From Lachnospiraceae bacterium UBA7160 (GTDB lineage: Bacteria; Bacillota; Clostridia; Lachnospirales; Lachnospiraceae): 35,849 nucleotides of DNA. The notes below the pieces were generated by a model. That model ran no database searches. It was not told the DNA's origin and saw only the letters and a program-made list of their open reading frames with translations. The position numbers and the translations under genes were made by a program. Location of the stretch: positions 1 to 35,849 of the forward strand of contig DKWE01000073.1 in the NCBI GenBank assembly GCA_002491565.1. Direction: 5' to 3'. This document shows positions 24,394 to 33,337 of the stretch, one piece after another. Each line of letters opens with the position of its first letter. Within the stretch, counting starts at the first letter, position 1.

Positions 24394-25917
24394 CTACTGC
24401 TGTGCAAGCCATGCGTCCAGCTGTTTCTGGTTCTCCGCAATGATCTCATCCTCGCCTGCTGCCTTCAGGGCATCCCTGAACTCCGGCAATACCACGTCAG
24501 GATTCTGGGCACCTGCCGCAATCAGACCGCAGTACTGCTGCACCACCGCAGATACAGCCGATGCCTGAGAAGATACCGGCGTGCTGTCGAATACATAACC
24601 AAGGGTAACGGATTTTCTATTGTCAGGGATACTGTTGTTGAGCTGCTCACACATAGTATAGTAATCCAATGTCATGGGTTCAAATACTGCGATGGTAGTC
24701 TTATCGCCATATACATGCATAGCCATGTTGTAAGGAGTATTGGCAGCATCCACGCCATCTGCATAGCGGATTACCATCTGCCCGTCCTTTTCTCCCTTTT
24801 CCACTACCTCATAGCTGACACCTTCCAATCCATAGGTCAGCAGATTGTCAATGGTATTGTCTGCATACATGTAATTCAGAAACTGGAAAGTCTTTTCCGG
24901 ATTTTCACAAGTGGCGGAAATACCCCACATGGTGGTCTGGTACATAGATGTCTGGCACCAGGGCGCTATGGTATTGATGGGAACCATCTCATAGCCACAG
25001 TCTCTGGACATATTGGAAATCATATCCGTCTCTGTACTGCTGAAGCATCCCAGATAATAGCCTGACTGAATCTGAAGGGTGTTGGTATCCGTATTGGTGG
25101 CGGCATCTGCGGGAATATAGCCCTTCTGCGCCCAATCATACATTCTCTGTGCATAATCCCCATAAGCTTCTGACTGATACATGGACTCTACCGTGGTATT
25201 CCCCCCAAGGCCTCCGTCCATCAACACACCATCGGAGGTGCCGCCACCTAAAACATCAACCTCATGTAAATATGTATAAAAATCCGAGGTGGCTGTGTTG
25301 CCGGCTATGCAGTAGTACCCGTCTCCGTATTTTTCCTTATAAGCCGCAAACAGTGCTTCCAAATCATCATAAGAATAAACGGCATTTGCATCATAGGACA
25401 TATTCAGTTCCTGCAGGATATCTGCCCTGGCAAAAAAGCCATAAGAGCGTGCCAGCTTTTCCTCCGAAGGGATTGCGTACAGCTTACCGTTATAATAACC
25501 ACCTGCCACGGCGATGCCTTCTGCCGCTTTAATATCGGCACCATATGCGGCATACAAATCATCCAGTTCCATCAGAGCACCCATACTGAGATAAGGGCCG
25601 ACTCCTGAAAAGAACACACTAATCAAATCCAGCTTGTCTCCGGAAGAAACCAAAAGGGTCTGCTGCGAATACAAATCAGCGAGACTGATGGGGTACATCG
25701 TCACTTTTACCCCAAGTTCAGGCCCCACCTCCGCGTTCAGAGCCGCCTCCACATCTGCCAGACCGGAAGGCTCCGCTCCCAGAGTGGGAACCGCCATCAC
25801 GATTTCATAATAATCTCCTTCATCTGTCTGAGGTGTCTCCTCCTGTCCGGATGCTGTCAGCGTCCCAAGCGCCAATGCTGCTGTCAGCAGAAGTGCGGTC
25901 AACTTTTTCATTTTCAT
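24394..25917 (-). CDS. Extracellular sugar-binding protein of the ABC transporter
   Basis: The 507-residue protein belongs to the large (about 500-560 aa) family 1 solute-binding proteins that go with LplB/LplC permeases. The start is the ATG at 25917 with AGGAGG eight bases upstream. A signal peptide is clear (MKMKKLTALLLTAALALGTL). At the place where the lipobox Cys is expected the sequence reads LTASGQ: Ser23 (codon at 25849-25851) instead of Cys. The protein may therefore be cut by signal peptidase I and released rather than lipid-anchored. The mature part is acidic and has the usual pattern of this family (YNGKLYAIPSEEKLARSYGF). It captures a sugar or oligosaccharide for the two permeases; a broken lipobox is the one oddity. 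Confidence 0.88.
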   Translation of the reverse strand: MKMKKLTALLLTAALALGTLTASGQEETPQTDEGDYYEIVMAVPTLGAEPSGLADVEAALNAEVGPELGVKVTMYPISLADLYSQQTLLVSSGDKLDLISVFFSGVGPYLSMGALMELDDLYAAYGADIKAAEGIAVAGGYYNGKLYAIPSEEKLARSYGFFARADILQELNMSYDANAVYSYDDLEALFAAYKEKYGDGYYCIAGNTATSDFYTYLHEVDVLGGGTSDGVLMDGGLGGNTTVESMYQSEAYGDYAQRMYDWAQKGYIPADAATNTDTNTLQIQSGYYLGCFSSTETDMISNMSRDCGYEMVPINTIAPWCQTSMYQTTMWGISATCENPEKTFQFLNYMYADNTIDNLLTYGLEGVSYEVVEKGEKDGQMVIRYADGVDAANTPYNMAMHVYGDKTTIAVFEPMTLDYYTMCEQLNNSIPDNRKSVTLGYVFDSTPVSSQASAVSAVVQQYCGLIAAGAQNPDVVLPEFRDALKAAGEDEIIAENQKQLDAWLAQQ

Positions 25918-25972
25918 TGTCAAGTCCTCCTTGCTATTATGATATGTCTATGACATCTTTCTGATAGTTCAT

Positions 25973-26068
25973 ATTGTAGCAGAATCCTGTCTTTTCTTTC
26001 TTGTATCTTTTTACCAAAAAATGATAAAATTCCACACAAAAATAGTACTATTTGACCGCATGGTAAAA
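25973..26068 (-). promoter_or_regulatory. Promoter and possible operators of the ABC operon
   Basis: The 190-base gap before the binding-protein gene has a TACAAT box on the minus strand (25973-25978). Further upstream are a perfect 14-bp palindrome AAATAGTACTATTT (26040-26053) and an inverted pair TTTTACCA (26009-26016) / TGGTAAAA (26061-26068). No good -35 box is seen, which fits an activator such as the adjacent YesN-type response regulator. Confidence 0.5.
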
Positions 26069-26107
26069 TTGTGTTATTTCCGTTTCTGCATTTTTGCTCT
26101 ATATTCT

Positions 26108-26893
26108 CTATTCCTGCCCTCTTCCAGCTATCCCTGCATCCTGCCTGTATTCCCGGGGTGTCTTGTCCGTATATCGTTTGAATGCTTTCGTGAAATAGGA
26201 GTAATTATGGTATCCTACCATAGCGGCCACAGTCCCCACCGCAATATCCTCCTTCTTCAAAAGCTCCATGGCCAGCTTCATCCTCTGTTCCGTGATATAG
26301 TCCACCAACGTCATATCATGCTTCTTCTTGAACAAACGACTTAAGTGAGTAACACTCATATTTGCCGTCATTGCCAACTGCTCCACGGAGATGGGCTCTG
26401 CGAGATGGAGTCTGATATAGCTCTCCACCCGGTTTATTGCCTCCCTGGGATATATTCTTCCCTCCTCTGGAATCTCCTCCACTAGCCCTTTCCCGGATTC
26501 CAGCTTCTTTCGGGACAGGACATCCTTCACCTTTCTCTCTGCTTTACGCAGAACCTCCACCACCTCATAAGTATCTGCAGGCTTAAGGACATAACCCACA
26601 CATTCCAGTTCGATAGCCCGTTTTGCGAACGCAAAGCTGTCATGACAGGTCAGGAAAATACACTGGATATCAGGCTTCTGCTCCTTCACCCACTTCACCA
26701 GATCCAGTCCGCTCCGCAATGGCATCTCGATGTCGCACAGAAGCACTTCAATCTCCTTCGTCCGCAGCAGGTTCACCGCCTGAGCGTAGCTTGTAGCCGT
26801 AAAAATTTCATCAAAATGCAGTTCATCCCAGGGGACATCGTCCACCAATCCCTGAATAGCCAATACCTCGTCATCTACAATTAAAAGGTTCAT
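26108..26893 (-). CDS. YesN-type response regulator (REC plus AraC domain)
   Basis: The 261-residue protein has a receiver domain (residues 1-120) with acidic pocket D7/D8, phospho-acceptor D54 in LLCDIEMP, T82 and K104. A linker and an AraC-type DNA-binding domain follow (about 155-255: ISVEQLAMTANMSVTHLSRL and VGTVAAMVGYHNYSYFTKAF). It should be phosphorylated by the kinase encoded just upstream and activate the ABC operon. Its ATG overlaps the kinase stop by four bases (ATGA), so the pair is translationally coupled. The downstream promoter region with palindromes is a likely target. Confidence 0.92.
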   Translation of the reverse strand: MNLLIVDDEVLAIQGLVDDVPWDELHFDEIFTATSYAQAVNLLRTKEIEVLLCDIEMPLRSGLDLVKWVKEQKPDIQCIFLTCHDSFAFAKRAIELECVGYVLKPADTYEVVEVLRKAERKVKDVLSRKKLESGKGLVEEIPEEGRIYPREAINRVESYIRLHLAEPISVEQLAMTANMSVTHLSRLFKKKHDMTLVDYITEQRMKLAMELLKKEDIAVGTVAAMVGYHNYSYFTKAFKRYTDKTPREYRQDAGIAGRGQE

Positions 26894-28521
26894 CCTTGCG
26901 CCTCCTCCCAGGGAATCTCAATGAATACCTGCGTTCCCTCTCCCAGCCTGCTGGTAATATGGAGTTTTGCCTCACCATCATACATCAAAGCCATTCTGCG
27001 CCTGCAGTTCCAGATGCCGATATGCTTCCCTGTCTCGTTTTCCAGTATCCCCCCGTCTTTCAGAATCCGCAGAGTCTCCTGGTCCATGCCGTTCCCGGTG
27101 TCACATACAGTGATTCGCAGCTTTCCTTCCTCCTGCACCGCTACCACGAAAATATCTATTTTTCTTTCCATATCCAGCGCATATTTAATCGCATTCTCCA
27201 CAAAATTCAGAATCAGCAGAGAAGGAATCAGCCCTTCCTCCCATTCCTCCGCCACATCGCACAGATATGTGAAACGATCCGGAAAGCGCACTTTCTGAAT
27301 CTCCATATAATTTGCCACACAGGCAAGCTCCTCCCGCAGCCTCACTTTCCCCTCCGTATGCCATAATGCATAACGAAGATAGTTGGCAAGATATTTGGTG
27401 AAAGCCTTTATGGTCTCCAGATTATTCTGTCCTCGGGATTTGGCCAGACTGAAGATGATATTCAGACTGTTCAGTATGAAATGGGGATTTACCTGAAGCC
27501 TTAAGTTCGTGGCCTCGACTTCCATCCGCTCCAGTTCCTTCTCAAACACCTGTATCTTCAGATTCACCAGACTGTCTGCCATCCGGTTGAACCGCTGATT
27601 CAGCTCTGTGGCATCCTTATTCTCCCCGGACACGGCAATACGGTAATCTACATCGCCGTCCTCCAGCTTTCTCATGGCTTCCTTTACCGTCTGCACAGGA
27701 CGAATCAGAATCTTGGACAAGGCAAATATCAAAAACGGCATAATGATAAGGTATATCGTTGCCGCCCAGGCAAAAAACTTGATTGCGGACGGAATTGCGC
27801 TTCTGATTTCTTTCTTTTCCACCCAGATTTCAGCATACAGACCGTTTTTGCCTATAGGAGTCTTCCGGTTTTCATAGCCGGTCTTTTCCGTCTGTAGCCA
27901 TTCACCAAACGATACATCAACATGCTCCATTTGGATATCACCGAGGATATCCTGCCGGATTCCATCCATCTCCAGAAACGCGCCCTGATAAATTCTATCC
28001 TCTCTTGAAACCAGCATCAGCCACTGCTTTCCATCAGCCTCGATAATCCTCCACCCTGCCAAATCCCACAGCTTCTCCTTTTGCTCTGTAATATAATTCT
28101 GCAGCGCCGACCGGCTGTCCTGAAAGCTGTACGACACAGCCACATTAACAAAATCCTGCTCCGGCAGATAGAAAAAATAGCCATCGGCACCGGCAGAAGA
28201 CGAACTCACTTCCCTGTTCAGCTCCTGCCAGTATAGAGCGGCTGCCACCACATAGTCATCTGAGGCTTTCAGATTCAGCAGACGAATCCGGTAATCATTT
28301 CTCCGGCTATTGTTCAGATAGGTTGCTGCCACCTGCATCCTGTCGCTGAGGGTTTTGATATGCAATTCCAATGTATGCTGAATGCTGTTCATGACCTGCG
28401 AACGGTATACCAGCTGCACTTTCACAGAGTATGCTGTTGCTAATACCAGCAAAGGCAGCAGGAGCACGCTAATCACGCACAGAACCTGGCTCAGCATAGA
28501 ACGTTTTTTCCACCATCCCAT
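26890..28521 (-). CDS. YesM-type sensor histidine kinase
   Basis: The 543-residue membrane kinase has a first helix (about 10-32), an extracellular sensor region (about 33-240), a second helix (about 245-270), a HAMP linker (about 272-325) and the kinase core. The phospho-acceptor is H347 in RLQVNPHFILNSLN, as in the YesM/LytS branch. The ATPase part shows the N box NFVENAIKYALD and the G box VCDTGNGMD. It senses an extracellular sugar or the loaded binding protein and phosphorylates the regulator encoded next. GAGGAAA precedes the ATG. A 98-base direct repeat covers its upstream region. Confidence 0.92.
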   Translation of the reverse strand: MGWWKKRSMLSQVLCVISVLLLPLLVLATAYSVKVQLVYRSQVMNSIQHTLELHIKTLSDRMQVAATYLNNSRRNDYRIRLLNLKASDDYVVAAALYWQELNREVSSSSAGADGYFFYLPEQDFVNVAVSYSFQDSRSALQNYITEQKEKLWDLAGWRIIEADGKQWLMLVSREDRIYQGAFLEMDGIRQDILGDIQMEHVDVSFGEWLQTEKTGYENRKTPIGKNGLYAEIWVEKKEIRSAIPSAIKFFAWAATIYLIIMPFLIFALSKILIRPVQTVKEAMRKLEDGDVDYRIAVSGENKDATELNQRFNRMADSLVNLKIQVFEKELERMEVEATNLRLQVNPHFILNSLNIIFSLAKSRGQNNLETIKAFTKYLANYLRYALWHTEGKVRLREELACVANYMEIQKVRFPDRFTYLCDVAEEWEEGLIPSLLILNFVENAIKYALDMERKIDIFVVAVQEEGKLRITVCDTGNGMDQETLRILKDGGILENETGKHIGIWNCRRRMALMYDGEAKLHITSRLGEGTQVFIEIPWEEAQG

Positions 28522-28541
28522 TCTATTTCCTCATCCTATAC

Positions 28542-28639
28542 TGCTTAAAAGTTAAAATTGCCGAGTAACCCGACTACATAACGCCAACTATATACGTTTA
28601 ACCAGTGCAGTACGGTAAATTCTGGCGCTATCTGGTATA
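28542..28639. repeat. Direct repeat copy A, upstream of the sensor kinase gene
   Basis: These bases match 31380-31476 in the same direction at roughly 80 percent by eye. The best-kept core reads CGACTACATAA and CGTTTAACCAGTGCA and TACGGTAAATTCTGG on the plus strand. This copy includes the last four codons of the GH106-like gene. Confidence 0.85.
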
Positions 28640-31351
28640 TCTCTCCAGCAGGACTTCCCCAACCAGACCCGTAGGCTCCATAGGCGCCACCCCTGTCAGC
28701 ATAGCCATCATATCGCCCTTTCCGCTCATCTTCCTCTGCAGAGTGGTAGCCACTTCAATCCGCAGCTGATTCTCGCCGGGCATGACGAGACTGCCGATTT
28801 CAAATTCGTATGGCCTGGTAATGGCCATTCCGGCATTCTGCCCATTGACCCAGACTTCCACACCCTCATAGGCGTCTGTAATAGTCATAACCAGCTCTTC
28901 CGCCGCTTCCTCCAGAAGGAAGGTATTCTCATAGGCAATAAAACCCGAGAAATTCGGTCTTAATTCCCCAAAGCTGCGCAGAATCTCTATCTCGCCCACA
29001 GCAGTGAATTCCGGATACTGCAATGCTTCCGCCACAGATATCTTCCAGGGACCTTCTACTGCCTTTATCACTGTCCTGGGCTTCTTCCAGACAGGGATGT
29101 CTCTGTTTCCGATTCCTTTTTCCAATACCAGCACGACTTCCTCATAAGGCGCAATCTGCAGGTCAACATACAACCTGTCCCCCTCCACCCTTACAGGCAC
29201 ATGGTACAGACGATTTTTCATGGCCTCGTATAAGACCACATCCTCCTGCTCGAACTGCCCTCCCCAGGGCAGGGTAATCTCACCCGCATAAGTCTTTCCT
29301 GTGGATTCGTTATTCAGCACATAAAATACCGCATCCTCTTTCTCATAGTGATAATAGCGGAGCTGCTTATATTCCGGCACAATTGAAATTTCCGCCAGTC
29401 CCATTTCCCGGACAGTACAGGCCAGATCTCCCAGGGCAACTGTCCTGGCTCCGCTCTCCTTCACTGCCTGAACCAGTTCGCGGTCATCCTCCCACAAGTC
29501 ACTGATGCCGGAGGGATAATCCTCCACAAAAATGACAGGATAGTCATTTTCCCCGGCCTCTATCACGAACCGCGCTACAGCTTCCGTAATATACTCCGCA
29601 TAGGGTATGATGAATACCCGGTAAACATTCCCGTTCACAGACAGCCCCTTAGTGGTATCCGTCTTATAATGTTCCCTTTTCACGAACACATCCGAGGGAA
29701 GAATGTCCAGATCAATCTGATTCTCCATCAGCTCAGCGCACACACTTTCATTCAGCATGCATTTTCCTGCCCATTCAGCTTCCCCATGGTAGAGCACCGC
29801 AGCAGGAGCTACGCTTCTGCCGTCGTTGATCACATGGCACATCCTGTTCATATACCCCATCAACTTTCCGAAATGGCGGTACTGGGGATTATTCCCATGG
29901 GCATAGAAATGGGGCGGGCAGTCAGGATCCGGAAAGTCCTTGCCTGAAAAGGCATGGGGCACAAAACGGTTCACTCCACGCACCAGGAAATGATCCGTCA
30001 GATATTTCTCCAGATGCACGCCCTCGCTCCATCCATAGGCGCCAAAAATCTCGCACATGGTGCGTCCCTGTTTCCTGGGGTCTATATGGGCATAGGATGT
30101 CCCCAGCTTCCCCAGCTCGAAGTGATAGAATTCACCGCTGGCACCTGGAGCACCGGCAAAACCTCTCCTGCCCACATGCTCTCCTTCCGGCATGACCTGA
30201 CCTCCGATATCATCGATGCCGGACATATGCTGCCCCTCCATGGCGCGGAAGAAATGGCCCTGGCTGCTGCCCAGACGCGCGTGTTGGTTCTTGTCCTCCA
30301 CAATGTGGCCGATATACTCTACTCCCCTCTCCTGACACCAATCTCCCAGCTTCCTGCTGAAGCACCTGGCTACCAGCCGGCTGACTATGTCCATATAGGC
30401 ATAGCGGACCTTGGCTGTCCGCGCCTTATCCTCCATATCCATCCAGAGAGCGGCCATATAGATGCCCCAATCCTCCCCTAAACGGGCCCGCAGAGCCTCT
30501 GACAGCTCCTCGCTCCAGGGCAGGGGCATCTTCTTTTTGCCCACAATCTCATCAAAATCAAAGCCTATGCAGTTCCCGATGCAGGGTTCATCTGAGAAAA
30601 AGCCTGCCAGCACATTGCCGAAGTACTGCCTGTAATGCTCGTAATGGGGCTCATAGACCTCCTCTATCTGCACCTGACAGGAAGCATCGGAAACCATATT
30701 GATATAACCGCATTTCCCGCCGCCGTTCCTGGTAAGGTAATAGATATAGACTGCCCATTTCCCCTCTGGCACATCCCAGGTAAACTGCCCCTTCTCATCC
30801 ACCAGTCCGGTCAGCTCCACTCCATCCATGGCAAGCCTTCCTGTGCTGGTATAAGGATACGCCACCACTTTTACCAGAGAATTGTCTTCATACCATGTCT
30901 TGAAGGGATCCTGATTAAACACAGAGTCTCCGGCCATGTCAGCAAATGGGGATCTCCAGTTCACCGCTGCCAGAATGTCAAAGCTCATCTGAGGGGTGGG
31001 ACCGTTCACCTCCATCATCTGGAACATAATATACTGCTTCTGCAGGGAGATGTCATGCTCAATCATCTTTCCCGCGGCCTGTCCCGTTGGGAAATGGGCA
31101 TCGTCCAGAATCCAGACCCGCATTCCTCTGCGCCTGGCTTCGTCCAGCAGGATATCCACGTCATGCCACCAGCCTGGCCCGGCAAAGTCGGGATGGGGCC
31201 TGGCCTCCAGACACACCTCGTTAATATTGGCGTCCTGAATTACCCCCATATACTTCCGCAAGACCTCTTCCGATTCCCCATGCTGCCAGAAAAAAGGCAA
31301 AATATAATTACCTGTATCATTCTCAAGTACCTGCTGCAATGTCCTGTTCAT
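28628..31351 (-). CDS. GH106-like glycoside hydrolase (putative alpha-L-rhamnosidase family)
   Basis: The product (907 residues from the ATG at 31351) resembles the large GH106-related hydrolases of gut bacteria. The barrel starts YILPFFWQHGESEEVLRKYM, with EARPHPDFAGPGWWHDVDIL and RVWILDDAHFPTGQAAGKMI near residues 50-97. Candidate catalytic acids lie in FFSDEPCIG (E255) and IGHIVEDKNQHAR. A galactose-binding-like beta-sandwich follows at about 790-900 (ENTFLLEEAAEELVMTITDA). No signal peptide is seen. An AGGAGG site suits either this ATG (12 bases) or a GTG at 31360 (three bases), so the start is uncertain. It heads the sensor-regulator-ABC unit. Rhamnosidase is inferred from family likeness; the family is diverse. 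Confidence 0.75.
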   Translation of the reverse strand: MNRTLQQVLENDTGNYILPFFWQHGESEEVLRKYMGVIQDANINEVCLEARPHPDFAGPGWWHDVDILLDEARRRGMRVWILDDAHFPTGQAAGKMIEHDISLQKQYIMFQMMEVNGPTPQMSFDILAAVNWRSPFADMAGDSVFNQDPFKTWYEDNSLVKVVAYPYTSTGRLAMDGVELTGLVDEKGQFTWDVPEGKWAVYIYYLTRNGGGKCGYINMVSDASCQVQIEEVYEPHYEHYRQYFGNVLAGFFSDEPCIGNCIGFDFDEIVGKKKMPLPWSEELSEALRARLGEDWGIYMAALWMDMEDKARTAKVRYAYMDIVSRLVARCFSRKLGDWCQERGVEYIGHIVEDKNQHARLGSSQGHFFRAMEGQHMSGIDDIGGQVMPEGEHVGRRGFAGAPGASGEFYHFELGKLGTSYAHIDPRKQGRTMCEIFGAYGWSEGVHLEKYLTDHFLVRGVNRFVPHAFSGKDFPDPDCPPHFYAHGNNPQYRHFGKLMGYMNRMCHVINDGRSVAPAAVLYHGEAEWAGKCMLNESVCAELMENQIDLDILPSDVFVKREHYKTDTTKGLSVNGNVYRVFIIPYAEYITEAVARFVIEAGENDYPVIFVEDYPSGISDLWEDDRELVQAVKESGARTVALGDLACTVREMGLAEISIVPEYKQLRYYHYEKEDAVFYVLNNESTGKTYAGEITLPWGGQFEQEDVVLYEAMKNRLYHVPVRVEGDRLYVDLQIAPYEEVVLVLEKGIGNRDIPVWKKPRTVIKAVEGPWKISVAEALQYPEFTAVGEIEILRSFGELRPNFSGFIAYENTFLLEEAAEELVMTITDAYEGVEVWVNGQNAGMAITRPYEFEIGSLVMPGENQLRIEVATTLQRKMSGKGDMMAMLTGVAPMEPTGLVGEVLLERYTR

Positions 31352-31379
31352 AAACTTCACGTGCCTCCTTTATATATAT

Positions 31380-31476
31380 TGCTTACATTTAAAATTGCTG
31401 AACACCCCGACTACATAATGCCAGCTGTATGCGTTTAACCAGTGCAATACGGTAAATTCTGGTGTTATGTAGTATA
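31380..31476. repeat. Direct repeat copy B, upstream of the GH106-like gene
   Basis: This is the partner of 28542-28639. Both copies stand directly upstream of a gene start on the minus strand (here GH106-like, there the sensor kinase), so they may carry the same promoter or operator. The remainder of the gap (31477-31640) is AT-rich and shows no gene. Confidence 0.85.
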
Positions 31477-31640
31477 ACATCTGTAGTTACAATTATATAT
31501 TCCGGCTTGTCCGCCGTAAAGAAATTATCATACCAAAAAGTAGAAAAATCCTGTCTTTGCATATTCAAGTGATACTGCTTTAAAACTGCCTTGTAAAATC
31601 ATATCCGGGAAAAGGCACAGCCCGAAGGGGAAAACAGGCA

Positions 31641-31962
31641 TCACATTCCCGGAATGACAGCCAATACAGCCTGTTTATTCATCCCGGTAAATACTTCTCC
31701 CAAACTCATATGCCTCCTGCAAATGGCGGTTTTTGTTAATCTGAGGTTTTCCGTTTGTATCGCCGGATTCTCCTGGGCAATGCCATGGAACCTCTCAATA
31801 AACGTCTTTATTCTGGATGAAACTGTCCAGAAATACAGTGGTGATGCAAAAACAACACAATCCGCTCCCTTGATTTTGGGAACTATCTTATTGGATGCAT
31901 CTTTCTGAATACACGGCTTCCCATAAAGGCAGGTATTACAGCCCATGTCACACTGATTGAAA
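31641..31962 (-). pseudogene. Truncated flavodoxin-family NAD(P)H oxidoreductase
   Basis: The readable part (CDMGCNTCLYGKPCIQKD, IKGADCVVFASPLYFWTVSS and RIKTFIERFHGIA) is the middle of a flavodoxin-like FMN reductase. The first 40 or so residues with the FMN phosphate loop (INGSPR-type) are missing, and the C-terminus leaves the family after about residue 130. An open frame continues to 32168 but that part is antisense to another remnant. The gene is dead. Confidence 0.75.
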
Positions 31963-31964
31963 GC

Positions 31965-32337
31965 GATGCAAAAAACATGGTCACCAGGAACGGAAAAGGT
32001 ACCTTCGACCTGGATTATAACATTGTGTTTACTTCCATTCCTGTAGAGTATTCCAACGCACCCGGAAACCTTAAACTGCTTATAAAGGGATTGCCGTATG
32101 AAACAATTCCAAAGGAACTCCCGGATGGAAGGAAATCTCTCCCATGGAAAAGATTCCACCTCCATCACCTACCTTCTCCATTCACCGGACAGGAAAAAGC
32201 TGGAGTTCAAATTCGATGTAGCACTGATTCTGGAAAAAGAAAATGAGGGCAGCAGGCTGATTCATGATAAGCAAAGCGAAAGGTTTATCTGGAACCAGAT
32301 TCCGCAGTCCAGGAGCCTAATGATGAAAAACAGCTAG
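31965..32337 (+). pseudogene. Frameshifted nucleotidyltransferase-like fragment
   Basis: The plus strand reads GKGTFDLDYNIVFTSIPVEY in one frame and, after a shift near 32140, HGKDSTSITYLLHSPDRKKL and EFKFDVALILEKENE in another, ending at a TAG at 32335-32337. The GT-x-DLDY and FKFDVAL pieces fit the acidic motifs of a polymerase-beta type nucleotidyltransferase, and I recall similar proteins in Firmicutes accessory DNA. The 5' end is missing and abuts the flavodoxin remnant tail to tail at about 31963. Confidence 0.5.
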
Positions 32338-32364
32338 GCACATAAATAAAGAATCCTGCAATAC

Positions 32365-32411
32365 AAAATCCCTCTGTCCAACCAGTAACTTGACTGTCCA
32401 GAGGGATTTTT
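32365..32411. terminator. Bidirectional terminator
   Basis: Perfect 11-bp arms AAAATCCCTCT (32365-32375) and AGAGGGATTTT (32400-32410) flank a 24-base loop, with T runs on both strands. It lies between converging remnants. Its right half is nearly the same as the sequence after the cysteine-cluster gene at about 33918-33940. Confidence 0.75.
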
Positions 32412-32448
32412 CCATCATTCTTTTATTTCCTTTACAATCTTTTCCAGT
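32393..32448. repeat. Partial copy of the 3' end of the cysteine-cluster gene
   Basis: On the minus strand bases 32447-32415 read LEKIVKEIKE and a stop; the intact cysteine-cluster protein at 33943 ends LDKIVKEAKK. The terminator stem that follows is also shared (33918-33977). So the 3' end of that gene and its terminator exist twice, and the AAA ATPase fragment is joined onto this extra copy. Confidence 0.7.
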
Positions 32449-32905
32449 TTAAGCCATGGGCCGGTGCAGGACTGTTTCCAAATCACCTAATCGAAACATT
32501 CTCATCTTTCCTTCCTGCGCAAGCATACATCTTTCGTGAAGCAGTGTTATTTCATTTTTTTCCGTTTCTAAACGATCCAGGCAAATCAAACTGCTGATCG
32601 TGCCCGCAAATTCATACTTCCACACATCCGCCTGCCTGCTTCCTGCCCCTTCTGAATCTGCCATCAAAACCACCGCACACCCGCTTTTCTTCGCAAGCTT
32701 CTCCAGCTTAATCAGAACTGAATAGATCAGAGCCGGAGGGTCCTGATAAACATCATATTCCAGATATTCCTGAATAGGGTCTATAATTACCATCCGGATA
32801 TCGTAGTTTTCCACTATCTGCTCTATACTGTCGTCTCCCAGTGTGACCGGAAGCGTATCATTTACTGCATAAATGCGGGACAAATCAGTTCCTGCAGATC
32901 GACAA
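32449..32905 (-). pseudogene. Fragment of a RepA-like RecA-fold ATPase
   Basis: The sequence from about 32903 (RSAGTDLSRIYAV) to the stop at 32449 is the second half of a RecA-fold ATPase of the RepA/AAA_25 type found in Clostridia mobile elements. Walker B is visible as MVIIDPIQEYL and the later strand as GCAVVLMADSEGAG. The N-terminal part with Walker A is missing, and the C-terminus stops at the duplicated gene end. The same frame continues upstream across a TAG into an aldo/keto reductase remnant. It is almost certainly inactive, but it supports a replication or transfer origin for this region. Confidence 0.7.
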
Positions 32906-32922
32906 AACCAAAACCTATGGAA

Positions 32923-33245
32923 CTACCAAAGAAAGTCATTGGTCAATTTACCGTTGGTAGGGGCGCTGTATGGTATCATTGCAATGTTATCCTCGCGGCA
33001 AAGACTAGCTATTTCCTGCTCTTCCTCACGGAACATCTGATTATAATGCCCCGTATGGATACAGATTTCGCAAACGCATGCTATTCCACCAACGTGTTCG
33101 CCTATGCGAGCTGTCATGCAAAGCAATTGGAAATGCCGATTAATCATGCCTCACCGGCCCTGATCATACGGTTAAAGCCGTTCATGATATCATAAAGCGG
33201 GGTATTCCAGTCCCACATATGGTAAATATACAGATCTACATATTT
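32923..33245 (-). pseudogene. Degraded aldo/keto reductase
   Basis: Three frames together give the family: YVDLYIYHMWDWNTPLYDIM, then IRAGEA-stop-LIGISNCFA with several stops, then GHYNQMFREEEQEIASLCRE and NIAMIPYSAPTNGKL. These are the middle strands of an NADPH-dependent aldo/keto reductase barrel. Both ends are missing and there are in-frame stops and at least one shift. It is fused at its end to the RepA-like fragment. Bases 33246-33337 hold nothing recognised. Confidence 0.75.
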
Positions 33246-33337
33246 TTAAAGGTGCGAATCCAATTTTACGTATAGGAATGTTAAGTTGCTGATAAAACAA
33301 AAAAGGGGAAAGACCACAAAGGGGACTTTCTCCTTGA

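Noticed and set aside
31400..31445. Possible catabolite-response (cre-like) site around AAACGCATACA in the direct repeat
   Set aside because: Two core positions of the consensus do not match and the other repeat copy loses a third.
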